44,426 bases of DNA from Prevotella sp. (GTDB lineage Bacteria; Bacteroidota; Bacteroidia; Bacteroidales; Bacteroidaceae): assembly GCA_016286995.1 (NCBI GenBank), contig JAEEVA010000024.1:1-44426 (forward strand), given 5' to 3'. The translations under genes were made by a program, and so were the position numbers. The notes below the pieces were generated by a model, which searched no databases, was not told the origin of the DNA, and was given only the letters and a program-made list of their open reading frames with translations. How positions within the stretch are numbered: the first letter of the stretch is position 1; each line of letters starts with the position of its first letter. This document shows, in pieces, positions 8,946-16,136 of this stretch.

Positions 8946-9029
8946 CTAATTTTTAGCAAATCACAATAAGGATTATTCCGTTGTGAAAACATTAGGTCCC
9001 GGTCCATCGTCCTCAACGGTGGACTTTTT
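8946..9029 (+). ncRNA. tracrRNA 2 (near-perfect anti-repeat)
   Basis: The anti-repeat 8946-8967 (CTAATTTTTAGCAAATCACA and two more bases) is the reverse complement of the first 23 repeat bases with one T missing and the last base changed. A nexus-like hairpin follows (AAGGATTATTCCG, GGA/TCC stem), then GTTGTGAAAACATT as is usual in Bacteroidetes tracrRNAs, and a strong terminator hairpin with five T (9002-9029). Length is about 84 nt. Promoter, anti-repeat and terminator all fit, so this is the most likely main tracrRNA for the array and Cas9. Confidence 0.9.
9002..9029 (+). terminator. rho-independent terminator of tracrRNA 2
   Basis: GTCCA (9002-9006) pairs with TGGAC (9020-9024), with an inner CGT/ACG stem, followed by TTTTT (9025-9029). 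Confidence 0.85.
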
Positions 9030-9069
9030 CTGTAATTATGGTGCTTCTGTTTTTATTTTTTTAAGAATA

Positions 9070-9101
9070 TTTGGGCGTTTGGAGTAAAGTTCGTATCTTT
9101 G
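9070..9101 (+). promoter_or_regulatory. promoter for the gene at 9134
   Basis: TTTG (9070-9073), 20 bases, TATCTTTG (9094-9101). Transcription would start near 9108, so the upstream in-frame start at 9071 cannot be used. Confidence 0.75.
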
Positions 9102-9133
9102 CCATCGTAAATGATAATTATAATCTTCAAGTT

Positions 9134-10102
9134 ATGAAAGCAATAAAAAAAGAACAGTATAAGATAGGATTGCCAAAGGCTCTGAAGCGGAAGTGGAGGG
9201 TGAGAAGGCCGACGGATGTCGTAATGGTGGAAAAAAGTAGCGCCTTTAGTTACGTGAAGACTGGTATGCGCACGCTGAAGTTGGCCGATTTGCCTGACGG
9301 TAAGGTGAAGATGCTGTGTGTAATGACCAAGAATAGGGCCGAAATACTGAGGAAAGAGGGAATACATGTGGAACTGATGGCTCCTGTAGACAGTGTGGAC
9401 GGCATGTCGCGTCGAAAAAAGTACAGGGCGAAGGCTTACGGTGAATTGAATATTGTGGAACGTCGTGAGCTGACTGCTATCATTAAGTCTGCTGCAGTGC
9501 CGTATCCTGCGTCTGGAGCTGAAACTCATATAGCTGGTGGCATCAGCCAACGGGCAGAAATGGAGCAGTTGTACTGGGCATCGGTGGAGATTGCCCGAAA
9601 GATGGAACGGATTCTCAAGAGTATGCCCGACGAGGACGGCGGTGGCCCGTCGAGACTCTTCCGCGATTTCGTGGATGAGGAGCAGCTGGCGAAGTCGTTC
9701 CGCGAAATATGCCTGGCATTCTATGGCATTGACCAAACGGCAGAATTGAAAGGTAATGACAAGGACCGTGTGACACTGGTAGCATACCTATTTATATTAG
9801 TAGAACACGAGGGACTGGGTAGCGATACCTTCAGAGAGAAGGGTGTCACACCGTTCTACAGGTTTGTCAAGAAGCACGTCATGACTTCAATCAATGCCAC
9901 TTCGCGTACGCTGCACAACCGGTTGAGGGGCAATATGGCCACTTTCCGGAAGCGCTTGCACGACGAACCTCGCGACAGCAAGTATGAAAACAACTACTGG
10001 AAGACCAATACTTTCCTGCCGAATTATCTGAAAGTGCGTGAAATTTTCCACGCAACCGATTATTATAAAGTGCTGGAACCCCTGTTGCAAAAGGCTTCCT
10101 GA
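9134..10102 (+). CDS. hypothetical protein, 322 aa
   Basis: I do not recognise the family. The start MKAIKKEQYKIGLPKALKRK is set by the promoter at 9070-9101. The N-terminal 30 residues are strongly basic (KALKRKWRVRRP). The C-terminal third (from about residue 225, LVAYLFILVEHEGLG and then FYRFVKKHVMTSINATSRTL) is predicted helical and contains NYWKTNTFLPNYLKVREIF near the end. There is no signal peptide or membrane span. The product looks cytoplasmic and may bind nucleic acid. It is a single-gene unit between the tracrRNA genes and the HU-like gene. A link to the CRISPR locus is possible only by position. Confidence 0.75.
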   Translation: MKAIKKEQYKIGLPKALKRKWRVRRPTDVVMVEKSSAFSYVKTGMRTLKLADLPDGKVKMLCVMTKNRAEILRKEGIHVELMAPVDSVDGMSRRKKYRAKAYGELNIVERRELTAIIKSAAVPYPASGAETHIAGGISQRAEMEQLYWASVEIARKMERILKSMPDEDGGGPSRLFRDFVDEEQLAKSFREICLAFYGIDQTAELKGNDKDRVTLVAYLFILVEHEGLGSDTFREKGVTPFYRFVKKHVMTSINATSRTLHNRLRGNMATFRKRLHDEPRDSKYENNYWKTNTFLPNYLKVREIFHATDYYKVLEPLLQKAS

Positions 10103-10142
10103 AAAAACTTTTTTCCACGGGAAACCACGTTTTCATTACACC

Positions 10143-10172
10143 TTGTGGAGTAAAAGAAATGCCATACCTTTG
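10143..10172 (+). promoter_or_regulatory. promoter of the HU-like gene
   Basis: TTG (10143-10145), 19 bases, TACCTTTG (10165-10172). The leader of about 85 bases contains a small GCTGC/GCAGC hairpin and ends in AAAAAGG shortly before the ATG. Confidence 0.65.
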
Positions 10173-10265
10173 CAGTGTCCAATTTGATGAAATATTCGGT
10201 TGGATGCTGCCAAAAGCAGCTGGTGTTAATTCATTTTATTTTTTACTCTAAAAAGGTTATTTATT

Positions 10266-10724
10266 ATGAAAATGATCACTAAAAAGTACCAGAACAAGAA
10301 CACGAAGAGTGCTGCTTACAACAAATGGTACGGACGTTTCATCTACACTGAAACGTTGACATGGGAAGAGTTTATCTATCTCATCTGCAAGCGCCCATCT
10401 CCCTTTGGTCGTGAAACCTTCCTGGGCGTATTGGCTATTCTCTGTGATTGTCTTATTGACATTCTTCTCGATTCTAAGCGCGTCCAGTTCTCTGACCTCG
10501 GAACTTTCTATCTCAGCGCTGAGAGCGAAGGTGAAGAGGTAAAGGACGAGTTCTCTGCCGACGATGTGAAAAAGGCGCATCTCCGCTTCCTTCCTAACAT
10601 GAAGAGAACTTACCGCCTTGACTCAAAGACTCTTCGCAACAAGGCTTCTCTCATCGACCTCGATGTCTTAAACGGCATCAAAAAGGACTCTAACGATGAA
10701 CCTGACGACGCTAACAACGGCTAA
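10266..10724 (+). CDS. HU-like DNA-binding protein (HU-related, Bacteroidetes type)
   Basis: A 152-aa protein of the HU-related histone-like group common in Bacteroidetes. The N-terminal part (MKMITKKYQNKNTKSAAYNK) is basic. The middle has the HU-type helical region (LAILCDCLIDILLDSKRVQF) and the signature VQFSDLGTFYLSAES, equivalent to HU's V-x-L-x-G-F-G-x-F. The second half (KKAHLRFLPNMKRTYRL) corresponds to the return strand of the DNA-binding arm. The tail is acidic (DSNDEPDDANNG). Such proteins bind and bend DNA as nucleoid components. It has its own promoter and a strong terminator, so it is a single-gene unit. Confidence 0.8.
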   Translation: MKMITKKYQNKNTKSAAYNKWYGRFIYTETLTWEEFIYLICKRPSPFGRETFLGVLAILCDCLIDILLDSKRVQFSDLGTFYLSAESEGEEVKDEFSADDVKKAHLRFLPNMKRTYRLDSKTLRNKASLIDLDVLNGIKKDSNDEPDDANNG

Positions 10725-10745
10725 TCACAGTCTCTCTTTAAAAGG

Positions 10746-10795
10746 CACCGCCGCTTTCCTGTTTTGGGAAGCGGCGGTGTTGCTTTCTTTATTTT
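10746..10795 (+). terminator. rho-independent terminator after the HU-like gene
   Basis: CACCGCCGCTT and its complement AAGCGGCGGTG (10746-10779) form a GC-rich stem with a short T/G loop, followed by a T-rich tail. Confidence 0.85.
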
Positions 10796-10818
10796 ATGGT
10801 CGGCTGGTCTAAGTACAC

Positions 10819-10857
10819 AAAAAGTACACAAAAAGAACCGTCCCTTGTGTACTTTTT
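10819..10857. repeat. perfect 13-bp inverted repeat with AACCGTCCC loop (REP-like)
   Basis: AAAAAGTACACAA (10819-10831) and TTGTGTACTTTTT (10845-10857) are exact complements. An extra partial copy of the left arm (AAGTACACAA) precedes at 10811. The loop AAGAACCGTCCC resembles the GGGACNG word of the hairpin at 297-358, suggesting a related REP family. Confidence 0.6.
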
Positions 10858-10863
10858 CCGTTT

Positions 10864-11370
10864 TTATTTGACTACGACCGTTTTACCTTGATGAATATAC
10901 AAGCCCCTGGTCGTGGGAACGCCGTCGACCTGCTGGCCGCTCAGCGTGTACCATTTATCGGAGGACGCAGGGGTAGTGTCTGCCGTCGTCTGGGCTGTGA
11001 CGGGAATGATGGCAGTGGTGTTGCCTTCTTCGTCCTCCAGACCGATGATGACAGGAGCGCCGTTGCCGCCTGAGAGTCGCAGGAAACCGCGGAAGGCTCC
11101 AAGCAGACGGTCGTCGGACGTGCTGGTTTTTACAGGGTGCCAGTTGTCGTCGCCTCCCATGACGTAAATACCTTCTTCAGATGCCTTGCGCTTGCTGATT
11201 TCGTCGAAGGTGCCGCAGAAGGCGTAGTCGCCGTGTTGGATTTCGACACCCTGCTCGGCACTAACTCCGAGAGAACGGCGCGCAAACTTGAAGAGAACAG
11301 GCAGGTTGCTCCGAGCAACCAAGCCGCCAGCACTAAGAATTAGACCAAAATTAACATTTGTCGAACTAAA
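10864..11370 (-). pseudogene. C-terminal remnant of a secreted surface protein
   Basis: The frame is open from a TAG at 11371-11373 down to TAA at 10864, but the only initiator-like codon near the start is a TTG and there is no signal peptide. The readable part (VEIQHGDYAFCGTFDEISKR, then YVMGGDDNWHPV, then LLGAFRGFLRLSGG) is typical of the C-terminal region of large Prevotella surface proteins. It ends WYTLSGQQV...RGLYIHQGK. The N-terminal body is missing, so this appears to be the truncated end of an old gene, lying downstream of susD where PUL binding proteins or enzymes often sit. A real short gene with a TTG start cannot be excluded. Confidence 0.55.
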
Positions 11371-11432
11371 CTAGAATTGAACTGGCCAACCTCTTGTTAT
11401 TTTATTGTTTTATTGTTTTATTTTTAAGAAGG

Positions 11433-12971
11433 TTAATACCCGGGATTTTGGGTGAGATTCTGATTGAGAGCCCGTACATCGGCAGGGATTGGGAATACGG
11501 TGGTGTGACCGTCGGACTCGTCGATGGCGTCAAGACCGTCGTAGAGTGACTGATAGCGGTGGAAGCGGATCATGTCGGGTCGGCGCCAGCCTTCCCAACA
11601 GAGTTCCATAAGGCGCTCGTCGTACAGGTTGTCGAGGGTACATTCACGCTCTTTGGCTCCTGCACGTGCCCTGACGGCATTGAAGTCGGCGCTGCCATCC
11701 AGTCCCAGTCGCTCCTTACATTCGGCGCGCATCAGCAGCACGTCGGCATAGCGGAAGAGCACGATGTCGTTGTCGACGAGTTTGCCGTCCTTGATGGCGT
11801 TCTTGTCAAACTGGTATTTGTACATGCGTGCACCTGCCGTTTCTACGTATGGTGAACCGCTGAGGTCGAGCAGCACCTTGTCGGGCTCGTATTTCAGGGG
11901 CTTCCCAGCTCGGTCGTAGAGGGGTTCTCCTTGCGGACCGTAGACGTATGAGAAGTGGTAACAGTCGATGAAACGGGAATCCAGGTTGTCGGGATAGCCG
12001 AACACCTGCAGCGTCTTCAGTGTGGCGCAAGTACCGTTCTCGCCGTTATATCCGTAGGCTGCTGCATGACGGTAGTGCAGGGAACGGATGATGTTCTGCT
12101 GCTGGTTGGAGAAGAGGTTCTTGTCCATCGGGATGGTGAAGATGTTCTCCTTGGAGTTCTGGTTGTAGACAAGGAAGTTAGAGCTGTAGGCCAGTTCGAG
12201 GCTATAACCCATATATTCCAGGTTGTCGCAATAGCTGATGCAGTCGGCCCATCGTGGCACACCGGTGTAAACTTCCGACTGCAGCATCAGTTTAGCCAGG
12301 ATAAAGAATGCCACGGGTTGCGTGATGCGTCCGTAGTAGTCGCCCTCGCGGGTGCTGTTCTCGTCGGACAGGAAGTTGACGACGGCGAGGAGCTCGTCTT
12401 CGCAGAATTTGAACACCACGGCGCGCTTCTCGCGTTTCACCTCGTTCATCGACACGTTGCTGTTGGTCACTAAGGGCACATCACCAAAGAGGTCGATGAG
12501 ATACCAGTAGTACATGGCCCGGAGCGCTCTCACCTCTGCTGTCCATGTGCGATGGTTCACTTCGCCGGCAAGGTCTTTGTAGGTGTCGAGGGTCTCCAGC
12601 GATCTGTTGCACAGCGTGATGACCTTATAAAGGTATAGCCACGAGTTCTTCATCAGGTCGTGACCGGCAGTCCATGAGTGCTTATACATGGCCTCCCACA
12701 GGCCGCCGTCGTACCAGTCGCCGCCACGCAGGGGTATCATGGCTTCGTCGCTGCCGAAGGTCTGCAGGTCGTAGATGCCTCGGTTGGTGCCTTGCAGTCC
12801 CTGGCCGTCTTCGTACCCGCCTACGTAATTATATAAGGTGGCGACGGTGTTGAGATACAGGTTCTCTACAGATGTGTAGGCAACGCTCTCGGGCAGCTCG
12901 CTGCTTGGTGTCTCGTCGAGCGAACACGACGTGAGTGCGATGATAAGACAGAGGGATATATATTTCTTCAT
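11433..12971 (-). CDS. SusD/RagB family outer-membrane lipoprotein
   Basis: SusD-like proteins cap a SusC porin on the cell surface and bind the glycan or peptide being imported. The 512-aa product has a lipoprotein signal peptide MKKYISLCLIIALTSC with Cys16 as lipidation site, followed by acidic residues (SLDETP) as on surface-exposed lipoproteins. The SusD-type N-terminal TPR helices (AEVRALRAMYYWYLIDLFGD) and the C-terminal RagB part (LFRYADVLLMRAECKERLG, then WEGWRRPDMIRF) are clear. The ATG at 12971 is chosen over an upstream TTG. It follows susC by about 40 bases filled with ATTCTTCA-type repeats. No glycan-active enzyme lies next to the pair, so the substrate is unknown. Confidence 0.95.
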   Translation of the reverse strand: MKKYISLCLIIALTSCSLDETPSSELPESVAYTSVENLYLNTVATLYNYVGGYEDGQGLQGTNRGIYDLQTFGSDEAMIPLRGGDWYDGGLWEAMYKHSWTAGHDLMKNSWLYLYKVITLCNRSLETLDTYKDLAGEVNHRTWTAEVRALRAMYYWYLIDLFGDVPLVTNSNVSMNEVKREKRAVVFKFCEDELLAVVNFLSDENSTREGDYYGRITQPVAFFILAKLMLQSEVYTGVPRWADCISYCDNLEYMGYSLELAYSSNFLVYNQNSKENIFTIPMDKNLFSNQQQNIIRSLHYRHAAAYGYNGENGTCATLKTLQVFGYPDNLDSRFIDCYHFSYVYGPQGEPLYDRAGKPLKYEPDKVLLDLSGSPYVETAGARMYKYQFDKNAIKDGKLVDNDIVLFRYADVLLMRAECKERLGLDGSADFNAVRARAGAKERECTLDNLYDERLMELCWEGWRRPDMIRFHRYQSLYDGLDAIDESDGHTTVFPIPADVRALNQNLTQNPGY

Positions 12972-13014
12972 TTTCAATTCTTCATTTTCAATTCTTCAAT
13001 TCTTCAATTCTTCA
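12967..13014. repeat. tandem TTCAATTC-type repeats between susC and susD
   Basis: Two copies of a 14-base unit (TTCATTTTCAATTC) followed by repeated TTCAATTC octamers fill the gap and overlap both gene ends. This is a local example of the short tandem repeats seen at many junctions in the window. Confidence 0.7.
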
Positions 13015-15741
13015 GAACTGTACGCTCAGTGCCAGTGAATAGGTGCGGTAGGGTGGGATGGTGCGCTTGTCGTCGACGCCGAGTGTCGAATCGACTACCG
13101 TTGAGTTGATCATGGGCGTGAGGCCCGAATAGGAGGTGATGGTGGCAAGATTGTTGACGGAGCAGGCCACGCGCAGCTTGCTGATGTATCGGGAGCGGAC
13201 GGGTACGTTCCAACCCAGCGTGACATAGTCGATGTTGACGTAGTCGCCACGCTCCAGCCAGTAGTCGCTGATGTCCTGGTCCTGGATGTTCATCTCGGGT
13301 GCGCCCTCCATCACGTTATAGTTGGGCAGCGAGGCCATATTCATGTAGGCCAGCGACGTACCGTTATAGATCTTGTGGCCGAAGGCGCCGTTTACTTGCA
13401 TCGTGATGTCGAACTGCTTGTAGCGGAAGGCGAAGTTGGAACCCATCGTCGCCTTTGGCGTTGCCTGTCCGCAGATGTATTTCTCCGTTGTCAGGTCGTA
13501 GCGTTTCGAACCGTCTTCTGCTATGGTAAAACCCTTGCAGTGGGGCAGATAGAACACGCCCAGCGTCTGGCTCACTATCTGGAAGCACACATCGCTGGCT
13601 CCGTGATAGCCGGCGCCGTAGAGTCCACTGATGCCCTGCACGTCGGGGGCCGTCAGGTATTGTCCCTGGTAGTAGCCGTTGAGGGTCACGAGCTTGTTGC
13701 GCTCGAAGGTCCAGTTCATGTTGATGTTCAGCTCCATGTCCTGCCTCTTCAGCGGTGTGATGCCGAAGCCAATCTCCAAACCGTGGTTGCGCATCTTGCC
13801 GAGGTTGGCCAGCAGGTGGTCGTAGGTGAAGGGTGGTACGGGTACGGTGTAGTTATAGAGCATGTCCGACGTGCGCGAGGTGTAGAAGTCGGCCGTCAGC
13901 ACGATTCTGCTGTCCCAGAAGGCCATGTCCAGACCGACGTTGAAGGTGCGCTTGATTTCCCATTTCAGGTCGGGGTTGGCGTTGCGTATGATGCCCAACG
14001 TGGTGGTAGGCATACCGCCCACGCTCACTACGCCGTTGGGGCGGATGAGCTGTTGCGACAGGAAGGCGTCGATGCCTCCGAGGTTACCGCTCTTACCGTA
14101 ACCCACACGCAGGTTGAGCTTCGAGATGTATCGCTTCAGCGGTGTCATCCATGGTTCCTTCGTCACGTTCCAGGCGCTGCTGACAGACGGGAAGAAGTCC
14201 CAGCGGTTATTCTTGCCCACCTTCGAGGAACCGTCAAGACGGGTGCTGACGTTAAGTGTATAACGGTCGTTGTAGGTGTACTGTGCCTTAATCAGGTAGG
14301 ACATCAGACTCGAACTGTAGTTGTAGGAGTTGGTGCCTTCCCACGGTCTGATGGCTCCTGCCGAGAGGTTGTCGTAGCCGAAGTCGTTGGTATTGAAGTT
14401 CGACGAGGTGGCATAGAAGCCCTTGTCCTTATCCCTGCCTCCCTCTATCAGTCCTAACAGTTCCAGCTGGTGACGCTCTACTATCCGCCCCCTCCAGTTC
14501 AAGGCGATATTGCCCAGCAGTTCAACGGCTTTCCTGTCGCCCTGATAGGCTTCGCCGTGGCTCCACACGTAGGTGGGGTAGTAGTGGGCGTTGCCGATGT
14601 CAGTATATGAATAGCTGCCAAAGGCGGTCAGCGTGAGTCCGTAGCCCAAATCGATTTTGGCCTTTGCGTGGACATTGAAGTGTGCGTTGTCCTCGTCCTC
14701 CTGCATGGTGAGCAGGGCGTAGGGATTGTTGATCCACCAGGCCTCGGTCACGTCGTCGTAGCCGCCAGAGGCGTTGCTGCCTGCCGGGAAGGTGGGATTG
14801 AAGGTGGCAGCTGAATAGAACAGTTTCTGCCTGAAGGGGATGACGTTGTTGTCCTGCAGGGTACCCAGCACGCCGAGGTCCACCGTCAGATGGTTGTCGA
14901 AGGCCTTCTGATGCAGGTCGAGCTTGGCAATGTAGTTGCGCAGGTTGTAGTTCTTCACCGTTGTCTTGTGGTCGGTCATGCTGATGGAGGCACGATAGTT
15001 GGCGGTCTCCGAACCGCCTCCGAATGCCAGGTGGTGGTTCTGCACAAAACCCGTGCGGAGGGGTGCTTCGGTGAAGTCGGTGTTGGCGCCCTTGTCGATG
15101 ATGTCCATGCCCAGACTGCTGGCAGCCTGGCGGAACTGGTTGGCGTTGAGCATATGGAGATTCTTGTAGGTGTGTTCGAAACCCACGCTGCCGTCGTAGG
15201 CGATGTGGAACTGTTCGGCCTTACCCTTGCTCGTCACCACCTGTATGACACCGGCAGCACCGCGGCTACCATACTGCGACGTCTCCGAGGCGTCCTTCAG
15301 GATGGTGAAGCTCTCGATGTCGGCGGGGTAGATGGTGCTCAGCGTGACGATGTCCGACTGCACACCGTCGATGACCACCAGCGGGTCGTTGCCACCTGTG
15401 AGGGAAGTGGTGCCACGCACTCGTACGGCCGACAGCATGGCCTCGTGGTTGCCGCCCGACTGCACCTGCACACCTGCGGCCTGACCGCTGAGGGCGTCGA
15501 GGGAGTTGGTAATCATACCTTTGTTCATCCTCTCGCGGGTCACGGTGTTAGGGGCGTCAGTCTTCGTGGGGCTGTCGCCGTAATAGTTGTTGATACTCAC
15601 CTTTGTGGTGTCGCTCTGATGCTGAGCTGTTGCGGACGACGGGCTCTGCGCCCAAGCTGCTGTGGCCGGCATCCCGCATTGCAAGGATGCCAGACAGAGT
15701 GTCCGCAGTAGGAACGATGTGGTTTGTTTTATAGTTTTCAA
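13012..15741 (-). CDS. SusC/RagA family TonB-dependent outer-membrane transporter
   Basis: A 909-aa TonB-dependent porin that imports the substrate captured by its SusD partner. It starts with a signal peptide (MKTIKQTTSFLLRTLCLASL through AAWAQ). The plug domain shows NSLDALSGQAAGVQVQSGG, VRVRGTTSLTGGNDPLVVID and GSRGAAGVIQVVTSKGK, the SusC signatures. The rest is a beta-barrel ending in an aromatic residue (LALSVQF). The usual N-terminal carboxypeptidase-regulatory-like domain is absent, so it is shorter than most SusC proteins (about 1000-1100 aa). The start appears to be TTG at 15741; no in-frame ATG gives a complete signal peptide. First gene of the susC-susD pair. Confidence 0.95.
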   Translation of the reverse strand: MKTIKQTTSFLLRTLCLASLQCGMPATAAWAQSPSSATAQHQSDTTKVSINNYYGDSPTKTDAPNTVTRERMNKGMITNSLDALSGQAAGVQVQSGGNHEAMLSAVRVRGTTSLTGGNDPLVVIDGVQSDIVTLSTIYPADIESFTILKDASETSQYGSRGAAGVIQVVTSKGKAEQFHIAYDGSVGFEHTYKNLHMLNANQFRQAASSLGMDIIDKGANTDFTEAPLRTGFVQNHHLAFGGGSETANYRASISMTDHKTTVKNYNLRNYIAKLDLHQKAFDNHLTVDLGVLGTLQDNNVIPFRQKLFYSAATFNPTFPAGSNASGGYDDVTEAWWINNPYALLTMQEDEDNAHFNVHAKAKIDLGYGLTLTAFGSYSYTDIGNAHYYPTYVWSHGEAYQGDRKAVELLGNIALNWRGRIVERHQLELLGLIEGGRDKDKGFYATSSNFNTNDFGYDNLSAGAIRPWEGTNSYNYSSSLMSYLIKAQYTYNDRYTLNVSTRLDGSSKVGKNNRWDFFPSVSSAWNVTKEPWMTPLKRYISKLNLRVGYGKSGNLGGIDAFLSQQLIRPNGVVSVGGMPTTTLGIIRNANPDLKWEIKRTFNVGLDMAFWDSRIVLTADFYTSRTSDMLYNYTVPVPPFTYDHLLANLGKMRNHGLEIGFGITPLKRQDMELNINMNWTFERNKLVTLNGYYQGQYLTAPDVQGISGLYGAGYHGASDVCFQIVSQTLGVFYLPHCKGFTIAEDGSKRYDLTTEKYICGQATPKATMGSNFAFRYKQFDITMQVNGAFGHKIYNGTSLAYMNMASLPNYNVMEGAPEMNIQDQDISDYWLERGDYVNIDYVTLGWNVPVRSRYISKLRVACSVNNLATITSYSGLTPMINSTVVDSTLGVDDKRTIPPYRTYSLALSVQF

Positions 15742-15792
15742 TTTTTTCTCTTTTAGGGGAGTATATACTTAATAGTTATTGCTATTTGGTTG

Positions 15793-15800
15793 CAAATATA
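15793..15800 (-). promoter_or_regulatory. probable susC promoter -7 box
   Basis: On the minus strand TATATTTG (15800 to 15793) lies about 50 bases upstream of the susC start. No clear -33 element is visible. Confidence 0.5.
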
Positions 15801-15911
15801 CGAATTATTTCTGATTTTCACGCTTTTTCCGTATTTTTTATCGCTTCCTTCAAAAAGAGAAAAGGCGGAAATAGTTAAGAATTGAGAAAAATAGCGGGTG
15901 GAAGCAAATTT

Positions 15912-15939
15912 TCAATTATCAATTGTCAATTATCAATTT
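15912..15939. repeat. heptamer tandem repeat, TCAATTN x4
   Basis: Four consecutive heptamers (TCAATTA, TCAATTG, TCAATTA, TCAATTT) end just before the corA promoter. Confidence 0.8.
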
Positions 15940-15947
15940 TTTTTTCG

Positions 15948-15955
15948 TACCTTTG
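15948..15955 (+). promoter_or_regulatory. corA promoter -7 box
   Basis: TACCTTTG. Transcription would start near 15962, giving an unusually long leader of about 175 bases before the corA ATG. Confidence 0.65.
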
Positions 15956-15996
15956 CAGTCGAAAAGTGTGAAACAACTAAATTTGTAATAACAAAA

Positions 15997-16032
15997 ATGG
16001 ACGACTACCCGGCGAATCATTACAATTCGTAA
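15997..16032 (+). CDS. possible leader peptide MDDYPANHYNS upstream of corA
   Basis: An 11-residue ORF with ATG after an A-rich stretch (AACAAAA, typical of Bacteroidetes initiation). It begins with two aspartates and has a proline at position 5, similar in character to the acidic/proline leader peptide MgtL that senses low magnesium in Salmonella. Whether it is translated is unknown; the same bases form a small hairpin and may simply be structured RNA. Confidence 0.3.
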   Translation: MDDYPANHYNS

Positions 16033-16083
16033 GGCAGGGGAACAGCAGGCAAGACCGCTAATCCTCTTGCCGCTAAAAAGTAT

Positions 16084-16118
16084 TCAATTGTCAATTATCA
16101 ATTATCAATTGTCAATTA
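16084..16118. repeat. heptamer tandem repeat, TCAATTR x5
   Basis: Five consecutive heptamers (TCAATTG, TCAATTA, TCAATTA, TCAATTG, TCAATTA) lie in the corA leader. The same word occurs after corA in inverted orientation. Confidence 0.85.
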
Positions 16119-16136
16119 TTTAAAGGATTAGCAACA

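Larger units (their letters stand above)
15962..16132 (+). promoter_or_regulatory. structured corA leader with potential RBS-sequestering pairing
   Basis: The leader contains a hairpin CGAAT/ATTCG (16013-16029) and a 7-bp hairpin GGCAAGA/TCTTGCC (16048-16071). Bases 16057-16065 (GCTAATCCT), in the loop and top of the second hairpin, are perfectly complementary over 9 bases to AGGATTAGC at 16124-16132, four bases before the corA ATG. Such a loop-to-RBS contact would hide the ribosome-binding site. A 12-codon ORF overlaps the first hairpin. This matches no riboswitch class I know. The region 15742-16136 otherwise holds only promoters and heptamer repeats. Confidence 0.55.

Noticed and set aside
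9053..9736. 227-codon minus-strand frame opposite the gene at 9134
   Set aside because: The plus-strand gene has a perfect promoter. The reverse product is His/Leu-rich without domains and would run into the tracrRNA region.
13375..14457. 360-codon plus-strand frame opposite susC
   Set aside because: The minus strand encodes a complete SusC. The plus frame has Val/His-rich composition, no signal and no recognisable domain.
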